Below, piece by piece: positions 24,723-34,176 of a stretch of 64,000 nt of DNA. This stretch comes from an uncultured Clostridia bacterium (lineage in GTDB: Bacteria > Bacillota > Clostridia > Christensenellales > Pumilibacteraceae), in contig CAOJOK010000002.1 in assembly GCA_948440265.1 (NCBI GenBank), positions 62,001-126,000 on the forward strand, written 5' to 3'. The notes beneath the pieces are model-generated. The model made no database searches, was not told where the DNA came from, and saw nothing but the letters and a program-made list of their open reading frames with translations. The first letter of the stretch is position 1. The number at the start of each line of letters is the position of its first letter. The translations under genes were made by a program, and so were the position numbers.

Positions 24723-26306
24723 TTATTCTTCTTCGTCCTCGTCTTCGGGCTTGACGTCGTCTTCGCTTCTTTCTCCGACAAACACAGCCTTGGAGCCTTC
24801 CACCCCTTCACCGGGCAGTTTCTTGAACACGGCATATCCGCTTGCGTAATCGTCTATCTTGCCGAAGTATGTGACGTATCCGGCGCACACGTCGACGGGC
24901 AAGCCGTCCGATATGATATCTCTGTCGCTGACCACTTCCACTTCGGCATTCTCGTCGAATATATTTACTCTTGCCGCATAATTGTCGGAATTGGTAAAGT
25001 ACGCATAAATCTTTCCGTTGCTTCTGTGCACTGCCGAAACGGTCACCGTATCGCTGTTAATCGTTGTTTCGCGATTGCCTTCGAACAGCGTCATAACCGA
25101 ACCCGTAGACGCAAACACATAGGTCACGTTGGAATTCGGGTCTTTCGCCGCCGACGGACGGCAGGCATAGGTGTAGGTGTATTTGCTTATGTCGGAAACG
25201 CGCATTGCAACGCCGTCCACCTGCGTTCTCTTTTGCGCCGCAGGCAGTCCTTCTTCATACGTCTTGTACGCGCCGCCTTCGATACCCATAAATACGTCGT
25301 ACAGATTGGAGTACGCTATGACCGTGTTGGAGTTTTTCACCTGACGGTAGAACACCGTGTCGTCGCGAACGGCTTCTATGGACGAAGTCTGACCGTCGGA
25401 CAGCCAAATCGTTCTCTCCTCACCGCTCGGACGCATAAGCTCCAAAACGGTGCCTGCACGCTGTATATCGTCGGAATCGACTTCACGCGAGAAGTATATA
25501 TAATCTTCCGCGGAAACGGACTTGTCTTCGCTGTCATACTCGCTCTTTACGGGCAGGTATGCGCCTGTGACGTTCTCGGCTATCGCTTTCGTATCTTCCA
25601 CTTTCTTGTCGTTCATAACAACGCTTTTGAGAGTGGTGCCGTCCAAAACCACGAGATACACCTTGCCGTCCTGCTTATAGAAAGCATAGGGGCTGTTCGT
25701 GGAATCGGCTTCCGTAGTGAAAACTCTCTGTGTGGTCTTTCCGTCCAGCGATGTGCGGAAAAAGTCGGTCTTATTATACTGAACGTCGCCCGCCTTGTTC
25801 TTGCGGTTGTTCGGCGTGGCATAATAGACGAAGTTGTCGTAAATGAATATTCCGCCCGAAGAATAGCCGCTTGTGCCGATAATCTTCGGCGCAATCTTCT
25901 GAACGCTGACGACGTCGATGACGTTCTCGTCGTAATCGACGCCCTGCGTGGAAACGAATTCTATATATTCGTTGGTTACGGACGATATGGCTTTATCGGT
26001 ATCGATAACGAAATTCTTACCGTTCTTGCTGCCTTTAAGCTCCGCACGGTAAAGCGCGCCTTTGACCACCTTGTCCCATACGTTCGCGTCGCCTTCATCG
26101 TCGGTATAGCCTGCCGTACCGTTTATGAAATAGATATAGTTTCCGTACTGCACGGCATTGCCGCCCTGCGACTTAACCGTATATGTCGTGTCCTGTTCGC
26201 CCACGACTTTTATCGAGCTGTATGTTTCGCCGCCGCAACCTGCGAGCACGACCGTAGCCGACAGCGCAAGCGCAAGCAGAATTATCATTAACTTATTTTT
26301 CTTCAT
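24723..26306 (-). CDS. Lipoprotein with beta-propeller-like repeats
   Basis: A 527-residue protein. Lipobox LAGC (Cys24) is followed by repeated short strands of the type 'GNYIYFIN', 'DNFVYYAT', 'DDTVFYRQV' and 'NGKIYAYFTN', resembling DUF5050-style extracytoplasmic propellers. The very acidic tail ends EDEDEEE. It is probably a surface lipoprotein with a scaffold or sensing role. It is monocistronic, with its own promoter and terminator. Function unknown. Confidence 0.8.
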   Translation of the reverse strand: MKKNKLMIILLALALSATVVLAGCGGETYSSIKVVGEQDTTYTVKSQGGNAVQYGNYIYFINGTAGYTDDEGDANVWDKVVKGALYRAELKGSKNGKNFVIDTDKAISSVTNEYIEFVSTQGVDYDENVIDVVSVQKIAPKIIGTSGYSSGGIFIYDNFVYYATPNNRKNKAGDVQYNKTDFFRTSLDGKTTQRVFTTEADSTNSPYAFYKQDGKVYLVVLDGTTLKSVVMNDKKVEDTKAIAENVTGAYLPVKSEYDSEDKSVSAEDYIYFSREVDSDDIQRAGTVLELMRPSGEERTIWLSDGQTSSIEAVRDDTVFYRQVKNSNTVIAYSNLYDVFMGIEGGAYKTYEEGLPAAQKRTQVDGVAMRVSDISKYTYTYACRPSAAKDPNSNVTYVFASTGSVMTLFEGNRETTINSDTVTVSAVHRSNGKIYAYFTNSDNYAARVNIFDENAEVEVVSDRDIISDGLPVDVCAGYVTYFGKIDDYASGYAVFKKLPGEGVEGSKAVFVGERSEDDVKPEDEDEEE

Positions 26307-26339
26307 TGTTCGATTCTCCGAGAACTCAAAGTAAATTCA

Positions 26340-26369
26340 ATTATATATTAAAATGTCCTTTGCTGTCAA
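26340..26369 (-). promoter_or_regulatory. Promoter of the propeller-like lipoprotein
   Basis: Minus strand: -35 TTGACA, 18-base spacer, -10 TATAAT, leader about 30 bases. Confidence 0.75.
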
Positions 26370-26424
26370 TTATTTGACCGCGACTTTGAAAATTATGTCC
26401 TTTGTTAAGATGCCGTATACCTTG

Positions 26425-28722
26425 TTACGGTTTGACTTTGACGGTTATCTTGTTCGATAACAGTCCGTCGCCCGTCACCTTTACCGTCATTTTACCTTCC
26501 CTTATACCGCGGACAACGGCAAGCGCTCTGCCTTCGTAAACGGAAATCGTCTTTACCGACGACGGCAGGGACAGTTCGGGGTCCGCGTTCGTGAGCGCAT
26601 ACAGCTCTCCGTCGCCGACGACGGAAACTTCGACTTCGCGCTGCGCTCTCGTCGCCGCTCTGCCTTCTTTGTCCGTTACGAGTATTTCCACAAAAGCGAT
26701 ATTCCCCTGCGAGAGCACCACCTTTTTATCGTCGCAGACAAGTTTCAACGCTTTCGGGGAAGACGCCGTTTCCAAACTGCAACGACTGCACTCCGCGCCC
26801 TTGCGGAACGACACCGCTTCCAGCTTTCCGGGATAATAATTGACGTTGAACGTCGCAATATATTTGTTTATTCTTCCTGCAAGTTTTCTTCCTATAAGCT
26901 TGCCGTCGAGATAGAGAGCAACCACGTCGCCGCCCGTGAACACTTTCACGGTGACGGGCTTGCCCAAAAAACGCGGCAGATTCCAGCCGTCTTTCGATTC
27001 CGTTTCTTCGTCTTCGCTTTCGGGGTCGGGCACCACTATAATCGAACGGTTTCTCGCGCCCATACAAATCTTGCGGTACACACTGCGCGCGCGCGTCTTT
27101 CCCGTAACGTCTATATCGCCGTCCGTCGTGCACCTGCTTCCGACAAAGCCGTCTCCGCGCTCCGCGCCGCCCAAGCCGTCGAGAGCGTACACAAAGTCGC
27201 CCAAAACGTCATTGGAGTCGGTTTCGTCTATGATTTCGAAAACTCTGTCGGGACGGCTTCCCACGCCGATTATATTCTTCGGAGCCGCCAGCATATCGCT
27301 TTGATAGCGCTGATGAAGATTGGCATAACCCGCAACGTCGGCAACGTCGAACCAATCCGCAGTCAAATCGCGAAAAGCGTTCTTTTCGCGTGACAGCGAC
27401 AGCAGCGTATCTCCGTGTTCGGCAGAGCGCACTTTGTCGGGGCGCACGCCGAGCTTTATCATTTCTTCCGCCGTCGGAACAAGCTCGGTCGCGGACGCAA
27501 TCGTGAAACGAGTGTCGTCGAACAGATTGATAAGCTCCGCTATCTCCCTGCCGCAAGCCGCGCCCTCGCCCCTGCCGTAGCTTTCGCCCGGACAATCGGC
27601 TATTCCGTAGGCGATAACGCAAGGATGTTTGCGCAGCGTCTTGACGCTGTTTTCCGCTATGCGCTCGTAATTGCTCTTGAAATATTCGTGGCCGTCGCCT
27701 ATGGCTTTCGGCTGTGCCAGCACGTCGAACAAGTCGACCACGCACATAAGTCCCGCTTTATCCAGAGCGTCCAAAGCCGTTTCCGCAGGAACGCCGACAA
27801 ACCGCACGGCGTTATAGCCGCACTCTTTCAGCAGAGCCGCCCTTCTCGATTCGGCAACGTCGATAGCCGCTGCACCCACGGCAAAATTGTCGTGACGGGC
27901 GACAACGCCCCTTATTCTCGTCTTTTTGCCACCTACGAGCAAATTCCTGTCTTCCAATTCCACACGGCGTATTCCGAACTTTGTCGACGCGCTGTCCAGC
28001 ATTTCGCCGCCGTCTATAAGCTCCACCGTTGCCGAATACAAATACGGGTCGGCAATCGACCAGTCATATCTTCTCGTGAGCTTCAAGGGAACGTAAAAAC
28101 TTTTTTCCGAACGGGCGGGAATACGAAGTTTCCGCGCTTTTTTTGTCACTCTGCGGCCGCGTGCATTGAACACCTGCACGGACGCGGCAACCGACCTTGC
28201 GGTATCCCCGTCGTTCACAACGTCGATACGGCACAAAAGCTCGGCTTTCAAATCATTGTTCACCGTGGATACGCAAACTCCGTCGGGAGCTATATACAGA
28301 CTGTCGCTTGCCGAAGCAAACTTTATGCCGCCCGAAAGTCCGAGACCGGTATACTTCGACGCATTTTCCGACGAAGAAAAGGACAGCGTGACCGCGTGCG
28401 TCTTGCCTGCATATTCGGAAACATCGACATAATATTTCGCACAGTCGGTGACGGTGGCAAGACAGTCGGCGCCGACATAAACATCGGCTTTTTCCCTTGC
28501 GCCTTCGATTTCCATAAACAGTCTTTCCGCTTTCGGAAACTCGATACGCTTTTGCACGCAAAGACTTTCACTGCGGTAAAAGCCGTTTCTGTTGCCGTCG
28601 GCTCTCGAAAAGTCCTTATTGCGGTATATGAGCGCGTCGAAAGGAAAATCGACGTTTGCACTGTCTTCCCCGTCGCTTTCGCTCAAAACTCGCCAATTAT
28701 CGTTTATCTGTAAAAAATTCAT
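26425..28722 (-). CDS. Glycoside hydrolase family 2-like protein lacking both catalytic glutamates
   Basis: A 765-residue protein with the GH2 order: sugar-binding jelly roll (~40-145), Ig-like sandwich (~155-250), TIM-barrel start 'GGKKTRIRGVVARHDN' (GH2 'KGVNRH' position), then C-terminal Ig-like domains. At the acid/base site, where active enzymes read SLGNE, it has G373-I-A-D-C377 after 'LRKHPCVIAY'. In the nucleophile region ('NIIGVGSRPDRVFE', 483-496) no Glu stands in place of the usual SE/TE. There is no signal peptide. It is most likely a carbohydrate-binding pseudoenzyme; a divergent GH2 using other residues is the alternative. Confidence 0.8.
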   Translation of the reverse strand: MNFLQINDNWRVLSESDGEDSANVDFPFDALIYRNKDFSRADGNRNGFYRSESLCVQKRIEFPKAERLFMEIEGAREKADVYVGADCLATVTDCAKYYVDVSEYAGKTHAVTLSFSSSENASKYTGLGLSGGIKFASASDSLYIAPDGVCVSTVNNDLKAELLCRIDVVNDGDTARSVAASVQVFNARGRRVTKKARKLRIPARSEKSFYVPLKLTRRYDWSIADPYLYSATVELIDGGEMLDSASTKFGIRRVELEDRNLLVGGKKTRIRGVVARHDNFAVGAAAIDVAESRRAALLKECGYNAVRFVGVPAETALDALDKAGLMCVVDLFDVLAQPKAIGDGHEYFKSNYERIAENSVKTLRKHPCVIAYGIADCPGESYGRGEGAACGREIAELINLFDDTRFTIASATELVPTAEEMIKLGVRPDKVRSAEHGDTLLSLSREKNAFRDLTADWFDVADVAGYANLHQRYQSDMLAAPKNIIGVGSRPDRVFEIIDETDSNDVLGDFVYALDGLGGAERGDGFVGSRCTTDGDIDVTGKTRARSVYRKICMGARNRSIIVVPDPESEDEETESKDGWNLPRFLGKPVTVKVFTGGDVVALYLDGKLIGRKLAGRINKYIATFNVNYYPGKLEAVSFRKGAECSRCSLETASSPKALKLVCDDKKVVLSQGNIAFVEILVTDKEGRAATRAQREVEVSVVGDGELYALTNADPELSLPSSVKTISVYEGRALAVVRGIREGKMTVKVTGDGLLSNKITVKVKP

Positions 28723-28758
28723 CGCTCGTCCTTTATCAAAGAATTTTTATCACATACA

Positions 28759-28787
28759 ATTATAGCAATTCCGTATAAATAAAGCAA
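28759..28787 (-). promoter_or_regulatory. Promoter of the GH2-like gene
   Basis: Minus strand: -35 TTGCTT, 17-base spacer, -10 TATAAT. Confidence 0.6.
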
Positions 28788-28843
28788 GCGATATAAACGG
28801 TCAAACCCATAATTTATACCGCAAGCCCCGTATAACGGGAATT

Positions 28844-28872
28844 AAAAAAGTGCAGGCTTGACGTCCTGCACT
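28844..28872 (-). terminator. Terminator of the 399-residue protein gene
   Basis: Stem AGTGCAGG / CCTGCACT with an eight-base loop and six T on the minus strand. Confidence 0.88.
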
Positions 28873-28895
28873 TGCAACTGCCGCAAATAAAACTC

Positions 28896-30095
28896 TCACA
28901 TAGAAACACTGTCGCCGCTCACCGCGTCCTGGTATATGACCCAAAAGCCGTCGCCCTCGGGTTTACTTTCGTCCGAAGGCAGCCATTGGCAATATCCGTC
29001 CAGCTCCTCGGGCGGCTCGGGCGTATAGACGGCAGGCACCGCATAGCAGATATAATCGGGGCTGCCGACCAATCCCACGCAATAATATTTGTCGGAATCT
29101 TCCACGGCTATTTTGACAAACTTTGACGACGGCAGCAGTCTTTCCAAAACAGGCTCTCTCGTCCCTTCTTCGAACAGGCGGTCGATTTTGCTTTTCATTC
29201 GCTCGTAAAAATTCAATTTTCGCGGAGCGTTTTCTTTTAACATCGACTCGCTTTTGAACATATCGACTTTGGGCGCAGTCGGAAAGACTTCTTCTTTCCT
29301 TTCCGAAAGCGTTTTGACAGGCGGCTCGCTTTTCGGCGTATCGCAGGCAGTGCCGCGCTTTAACAGCTCGTCGCGGTAGGAATACAAAAATTTCGCGTAT
29401 CTCGGCAGACTTTCCGCCGCCACCGCCGCCGCGGTCTCTTTTTCGCCTTCCCTTTCCGAAACCGTTTCGTTGTCATTGCCGTCGTTTTGAACTTCCGCTT
29501 CTATGACGGGCGAAGCCTGAACGTCGAATCTCGCTTTCAAAAGATTGTCGCCGAGTTCTTCGAGACGGGCGCGTTCATACGCCACTTCGGACGGGGTTTT
29601 TTCGCGCGAAGTGTAAATATTGGAATAATAATTGACCTTGGCAATCGCGCCGTCGTCATAACCGCCGACGGTCGGAAACAGACTCAACGTCTTTTCCTTC
29701 GGTCTCGGCTGCGAATCCTCCGCCGTATATTCTGCCATATTCGCCGTCTTTTCGAAATCATTTATCTTTCCTCTCGCCATATCGAGCAAGTTGCTCTGCC
29801 ACATTTTTTTATCGCAGTCCGTGCCGTACAGCTCCACTTCGATATTTTTACCCGACGCCGCGACAACGGCGAGATGAGCGGGAGAAACGGCAGCGTCGCC
29901 CAAATCGAACCTGACGTCGCCGTTCATAGGGAAAACTTTCGTCTTGTCGGAAACGAATACGAAATACCGTTTGCCGCGGCAGGGCGGCAACCCCACTCCG
30001 ACCTGCGCGTATGTGCCGAAAGCGTTGCTCTCCACCGTAACCGCGCCCTTGCCCGCGTGTCCCGTAAGTACGAACAGTTTTTTGACGAACTTCAT
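28896..30095 (-). CDS. Uncharacterised two-domain protein
   Basis: A 399-residue protein from ATG 30095 (GAGGAG seven bases upstream). The N-terminal ~115 residues look like a compact beta-rich domain ('FVLTGHAGKGAVTVESN', 'CRGKRYFVFVSDKT'). A long acidic, low-complexity linker (~150-290) follows. The C-terminal ~110 residues contain 'KIAVEDSDKYYCVGLVGSPDYICYAVPAVYTPEPPEELDGYCQWLP' style sequence with many aromatic residues. There is no signal peptide or membrane helix, so it is cytoplasmic. I do not recognise the family. The layout, two folded ends on a flexible tether, suggests a scaffold. Confidence 0.75.
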   Translation of the reverse strand: MKFVKKLFVLTGHAGKGAVTVESNAFGTYAQVGVGLPPCRGKRYFVFVSDKTKVFPMNGDVRFDLGDAAVSPAHLAVVAASGKNIEVELYGTDCDKKMWQSNLLDMARGKINDFEKTANMAEYTAEDSQPRPKEKTLSLFPTVGGYDDGAIAKVNYYSNIYTSREKTPSEVAYERARLEELGDNLLKARFDVQASPVIEAEVQNDGNDNETVSEREGEKETAAAVAAESLPRYAKFLYSYRDELLKRGTACDTPKSEPPVKTLSERKEEVFPTAPKVDMFKSESMLKENAPRKLNFYERMKSKIDRLFEEGTREPVLERLLPSSKFVKIAVEDSDKYYCVGLVGSPDYICYAVPAVYTPEPPEELDGYCQWLPSDESKPEGDGFWVIYQDAVSGDSVSM

Positions 30096-30128
30096 AGAAC
30101 TTCTCCTCGCAAAACTCATATATGTCGC

Positions 30129-30152
30129 ATTATACATATATTCTTATGTATA
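30129..30152 (-). promoter_or_regulatory. -10 box overlapped by an inverted repeat
   Basis: TATAAT (minus strand) upstream of the 399-residue protein gene partly overlaps the inverted repeat TATACATA / TATGTATA (30131-30138 and 30145-30152). It could be an operator; no good -35 is seen. Confidence 0.35.
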
Positions 30153-30181
30153 AATACGGGAAAAATTGACCGAATAAAGAG

Positions 30182-30220
30182 AAAAAAAACAAAAGTTCGG
30201 AACGCAATTGTTCCGAACTT
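30182..30220 (-). terminator. Terminator of the CvpA-family gene
   Basis: An 11-bp perfect stem (AAGTTCGGAAC / GTTCCGAACTT) followed on the minus strand by TTG and a run of eight T. Confidence 0.9.
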
Positions 30221-30251
30221 TCTTTTATTGCAATATTGAATTGTCAAACCG

Positions 30252-31538
30252 TTATGCCGCTACTTCCTCGAAAACATAACTCTGTTCTTCCACTGCAGGC
30301 GGTTCTGTCGGTTCTGGCTCGGGAGTGGGCTCGGGCTTAGGTTCGGCTTCTTCCGTAAACTTGACTTCGCCGAACAGCTCCTTAAACGGCGTCTCGTCGT
30401 TCAAAAGATTCTGTATTGTCGTCAACTGCGCGTCGAGCTCGTTTTCAATCGTGTATTTGTCGTTCGGGTCTTCCGCCTTGTGATAGCGGTCAAGGTCGGT
30501 TGCGAACTTCTCGAACGCCGCATACATCGCGCCGCTTGCGGTTTCCTCGCCTGCCGCTTTCACCGCCTGTGCAAGCTCGGCTATCTTATCTGCCTTGCCG
30601 GAGAGCTTGCCGCTCTTTATATCGCTTGCGGCGGTCGTGAACTTACCTTTCAAGCCGTTGACTATGACGTCGTATCTGTCGCTGTCTTCGCCGAAAAGCT
30701 GTTTGTTATAAATGCCGCCGTTATCGACAAGCGCATTCTCGAAGAAGTCAATGACTGCCGCTTCTTCTTCGGTGGTCTCGTGCGTCGTGCGTCTGTAAAT
30801 CTCCAACAGCTTGTCGTAATAGTTCTGGTGCGACGTGATTCTGCCCGAAAGCGTGTACACCTGCTGTGCAATCGGTTTCGCCAATACGCCCTTGTCTATT
30901 TCCGCAGTAACGGGGTTCATAAACTCGAACGGAGTCAGGAAGCCTATGACTACGAGAAGTATGGCGCATAAGAGCGCGCCACGGACCGCACCCAGCACAA
31001 AGCCGCCGATACGTCCCAAAAAGCCTTTCTTTTTGTCGGGGTTTATCAAAGATTTGGCAAACATCGTGAACAGTGTCATCAGTATACGGCATACGATAAA
31101 CATACCGATACCGACAACCACTTCGAATACGCCGCCCGCAAGCGAGAGTGCAATGCCGTCGCCGACGGAATTTGCCGCATTCGTCGTGCTGGTCAAAAGA
31201 CCTATAAACGGCTTCAAGATAGCGCCTACGACGCCCGAGCCGAGCGCGGCGGTAATTTCATCCGCGGTTGCCGTTGCAGGCAGTTCGCTCAACGCCGGGG
31301 GAAGTATGCCCTTGAAAATCTTAAACAGCGAGAACCCTTCTCCGCCGCCTGCGACAAAATTGCCGACAGCCGTTATATCGAGCAGAGCTTCCGCCACCAC
31401 GCGCGCGGTAAGGGCGGCAATCAGAATGGAAACAAACCAACCGAAAAAGGAAATGAGCGTTTTGAAAAACCCTTTCCACAACCCTATCAGCGCAAACAAT
31501 GCTACTAATGCTATGATTACGATATCCGCAATTGACAT
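30252..31538 (-). CDS. CvpA-family membrane protein with long soluble tail
   Basis: A 428-residue protein from ATG 31538 (AAGGAGG nine bases upstream). The N-terminal part has four membrane segments with the CvpA pattern 'IADIVIIALVALFALIGLWKGFFKTLISFFGW' and 'GRIGGFVLGAVRGALLCAILL'. The remaining ~220 residues are soluble and helical, ending in a Pro/Glu-rich tail (KPEPTPEPEPTEPP). CvpA proteins are linked to colicin V production and envelope stress; the precise role here is unknown. It is divergent from yyaC. Confidence 0.85.
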   Translation of the reverse strand: MSIADIVIIALVALFALIGLWKGFFKTLISFFGWFVSILIAALTARVVAEALLDITAVGNFVAGGGEGFSLFKIFKGILPPALSELPATATADEITAALGSGVVGAILKPFIGLLTSTTNAANSVGDGIALSLAGGVFEVVVGIGMFIVCRILMTLFTMFAKSLINPDKKKGFLGRIGGFVLGAVRGALLCAILLVVIGFLTPFEFMNPVTAEIDKGVLAKPIAQQVYTLSGRITSHQNYYDKLLEIYRRTTHETTEEEAAVIDFFENALVDNGGIYNKQLFGEDSDRYDVIVNGLKGKFTTAASDIKSGKLSGKADKIAELAQAVKAAGEETASGAMYAAFEKFATDLDRYHKAEDPNDKYTIENELDAQLTTIQNLLNDETPFKELFGEVKFTEEAEPKPEPTPEPEPTEPPAVEEQSYVFEEVAA

Positions 31539-31601
31539 TTTGGAAATCCTCCTTGGAAAACGATGTATACTATTATTGACGCAAGTCCATAATCTCAACC
31601 G

Positions 31602-32147
31602 ATGTTAAAAATATTTATCGATGATTTTAATTCCGCAGATCGCATCAAAGACGAGCTTTCCCGTCTGCTTTTCACGCCGCCCGTATTCCTTTGCATAGGT
31701 TCCGACCGCGTCACGGGCGACAGTCTGGGTCCGATTATCGGACAGCTTTTGCAGACTTCCGCTCCCGTTTACGGAGACCTTTCGCAGCCCGTAACGGCTT
31801 TGAACCTTGTCGCGACCGAACGGCAGATACGTCTCAATCATCCCGACCGCCAGATTGTCGCGGTGGACAGTGCGGTGGGCGCGCCGTCCGACATAGGCAG
31901 TATCCGCGTTTTTGCCGGCGGACTCAAAGCGGGAGAGGCTATGGGCAAGAACCTGCCCGAAGTCGGGGACATATCCGTCACCGCGACCGTATGCGCCAAA
32001 TCCGCAAAAGCCCTGTCCTGCGTGCGGCTGGGATTGGTATACAACCTTGCCCGCCGAATTTCGGACGCCTTGAAAGCCTGCTGTCGGGAGAAATATTCCG
32101 CCGAGATGCGCAGCCGAAACATTTTCGGCGACGTATACGGAATATGA
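31602..32147 (+). CDS. yyaC: YyaC-family sporulation protein
   Basis: A 181-residue protein with 'CIGSDRVTGDSLGPIIGQLL' and 'VDSAVGAPSDIGSIRVFAGGLKAGEAMGKNLPEVGDISVTATV', the DUF1256/YyaC signature related to the germination protease fold. The family is confined to spore formers. No strong ribosome site precedes ATG 31602 and no sigma-A promoter is clear, which fits control by a sporulation sigma factor, though that was not shown. Confidence 0.9.
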   Translation: MLKIFIDDFNSADRIKDELSRLLFTPPVFLCIGSDRVTGDSLGPIIGQLLQTSAPVYGDLSQPVTALNLVATERQIRLNHPDRQIVAVDSAVGAPSDIGSIRVFAGGLKAGEAMGKNLPEVGDISVTATVCAKSAKALSCVRLGLVYNLARRISDALKACCREKYSAEMRSRNIFGDVYGI

Positions 32148-32241
32148 GCGCGCAGAGCTTTTTTCACTCTACACGCTCATTTTACAGCGAACACTTAAAA
32201 GGTTTATTATACGAACATTAGAAACAGATTAAAAAAAACCG

Positions 32242-33543
32242 TTATATAAGATAGCCGTCCGTCAAGCCCATATTTTTCATATGGGTCAGCGCGGTGTACT
32301 TGCTCCGCATTTCGGGCGCGAGCGCAACGCATAGCTTGGCTTCCGATACGTCGAGATAGCTTTTCAGAAAATACCCGTCGTCGCTGTACAGCCTGCGGAA
32401 AATCTTGTACGCGCCGTTTATTCTCGTATTCAGCACGGCAAGCTCGGCTTTGAGCTCGTCCTCATACTCCCCTATCCTGTAATCGTACAGCTTCAAAGAG
32501 TCGGCGTCTATATACGGCGACAGCACGGGAGCAACCGCCGATTCGTCCGCGCCGAAGTATTCTTTCATTTTTTCCAAACGCAGATTATTGTCGGGCGGCG
32601 GAAAAAATATCGCGTGCTTGCGCGCCGCAAACAGCTCGGGATATATCTTCGTCAGAATAAGCGAAAACAGAAATTCGTTCTCGCCCTGTAAACGCAGGTC
32701 GTTTTTTTCGTGCTTACGAAGCACCTGCAATGCCAGCGTGCAGGCAGTGTCGCCGCCGCTGTAAAGCCGCGAAGAACCGCTCATTGCGGCAAGCGCGGAC
32801 AGCCGCAATCCGCTTTCCAAAAGTATCCGCCGAACAAATACGTCGTGTTTGGAACAGGCGCGCAAACGGCTTAAAACGGTATCTATCTCCCCGAGCGCGG
32901 CGTCGTATATCTCTTTGCATATCGGTTCCGCACGCACGAGCGAAGCAAACTTCCAGTCGAAAAGCGCAACCAGCCGCGACACTATCGCGCCGAATGCGGC
33001 GGCGTTGTATTCACAGCTTTCGGGCAGTTTGCTCGGGTCGCACACCAAAAGCCGCGGCGTAACCGTCTTATAAAGCCGCGGCAGACCGCGCTCCGAAAGC
33101 GCAGAACTCGGCACGAGAAAGGACGGCGAAGAATGTGCTCTTACGACTATGCCGCAGGCAATCCCTGCATAGGCGGCAACGTACTTCGCGCAATCGGCAA
33201 TGTAACCGCCGCCAACCCCTATGACCGCCCTTATGTCGTCTGCAGGGTTTAAGTCTTCGAGCACGGAAAAATCGGCGTCGTCTGCGATTTCACGCTCGCA
33301 CACCTTATATCCGCCGCGCCGCAGAGTTCGGTTCAAATCGGACACGTCGAAGCCTGTCCCTTTCAAGAGCAGCACTCCGCAGCAGGGCGGCGCCAAAGCC
33401 GCGGCGGCGGAAACGATATTGTCTTCCGCGCCTTCGCCTATGTAAAACTGCGTATTAAGTTCGTGCCGCTTTCCGCAGGAGCACGCAAACGACGCGCCGC
33501 TCCACGCATTGAGTTCTCTGCCCGAAAGATTGTCCGCAATCAT
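32242..33543 (-). CDS. Glycerol-1-phosphate dehydrogenase-like protein without metal ligands
   Basis: A 433-residue member of the iron/zinc-dependent alcohol dehydrogenase superfamily (EgsA/AraM branch). 'CSCGKRH' near the N-terminus, the NAD-binding 'GVGGGYIADCAKYVA' and 'AAAFGAIVSRLVALFDWKFA' all align. The three metal ligands of the family (Asp in AGFGD, His in SGxEH, His in HGE) are replaced by Ala186, Thr266 and Gln286. Without the metal the dehydrogenase reaction is not expected. Start ATG 33543 has GGAGG seven bases upstream. It is probably a pseudoenzyme of unknown role. Confidence 0.8.
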   Translation of the reverse strand: MIADNLSGRELNAWSGASFACSCGKRHELNTQFYIGEGAEDNIVSAAAALAPPCCGVLLLKGTGFDVSDLNRTLRRGGYKVCEREIADDADFSVLEDLNPADDIRAVIGVGGGYIADCAKYVAAYAGIACGIVVRAHSSPSFLVPSSALSERGLPRLYKTVTPRLLVCDPSKLPESCEYNAAAFGAIVSRLVALFDWKFASLVRAEPICKEIYDAALGEIDTVLSRLRACSKHDVFVRRILLESGLRLSALAAMSGSSRLYSGGDTACTLALQVLRKHEKNDLRLQGENEFLFSLILTKIYPELFAARKHAIFFPPPDNNLRLEKMKEYFGADESAVAPVLSPYIDADSLKLYDYRIGEYEDELKAELAVLNTRINGAYKIFRRLYSDDGYFLKSYLDVSEAKLCVALAPEMRSKYTALTHMKNMGLTDGYLI

Positions 33544-33581
33544 AAACCGACCTCCGCACCGCCCAATCGTATACATAGGGG

Positions 33582-33599
33582 GTTGTACTATTTTACAAC
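33582..33599. promoter_or_regulatory. Inverted repeat upstream of the G1PDH-like gene
   Basis: GTTGTA-CTATTT-TACAAC lies about 40 bases before the start codon, next to a minus-strand TATAAT at 33602-33607. Candidate operator; the -35 is unclear. Confidence 0.35.
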
Positions 33600-33641
33600 A
33601 AATTATATGCTCTCGGATAACGAAAAAAGTCGTATTCGGTA

Positions 33642-33670
33642 AAAAAATAAAGAAGCGCATAAAACGCTTC
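33642..33670 (-). terminator. Terminator after the 142-residue protein gene
   Basis: Stem GAAGCG / CGCTTC followed on the minus strand by a T-rich run of ten bases with a single A. Confidence 0.7.
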
Positions 33671-33691
33671 CTTTTGTCTAATATAGGTTTA

Positions 33692-34120
33692 TCACGCCAT
33701 CTTGCTCTGCTCCGCAATTTTCATCATCTTTTTGATAATCTTCGCAGGCTCGCTGTCCCCCAGCACTTCGTCCAAGATTTTCTTAACCGTCTTTGCCACT
33801 CCGCCTTTTGCTTCGATATGACCGCCGCCGTAAATTTCGCGCGGAAACGCATTCTCGAAAGCCGAGTATCGCGCCTTTCGGTTGAATTCTTCGGATAGCT
33901 CGGACAGCTTTGACGTGTCGTCCATACCGTCGGTGTCGAACTCGAACGTGATATTGACAAAATCGCCGCTATTGCAAAAATCATACAATAGTCCGAGCAG
34001 AAAACCGCCCTTTGTCTCTGCCACGCAGTTGACGAATATTCCGACGTCTTCGCACTCGAATTTTATCGGATATTTCTTTACCGCACGCTCGATTTTGCGG
34101 CAGACGCTTTTGGATTTCAT
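33692..34120 (-). CDS. Small cytoplasmic protein of unknown function
   Basis: A 142-residue protein starting at ATG 34120 (GGGGAG upstream). It has no signal peptide or membrane helix. The middle is beta-rich with acidic motifs ('FEFDTDGMDDTSKLSELSEEFNRKARY') and the C-terminal helix is lysine-rich. It is divergent from an XRE-type regulator, with one large palindrome between them, so the two are probably co-regulated. Family not recognised. Confidence 0.7.
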   Translation of the reverse strand: MKSKSVCRKIERAVKKYPIKFECEDVGIFVNCVAETKGGFLLGLLYDFCNSGDFVNITFEFDTDGMDDTSKLSELSEEFNRKARYSAFENAFPREIYGGGHIEAKGGVAKTVKKILDEVLGDSEPAKIIKKMMKIAEQSKMA

Positions 34121-34176
34121 AAGCTTATTTCTCCCCTTGCCGATTGCAGCCGCGGCATAAAAAGTTTTGCCGCAGT

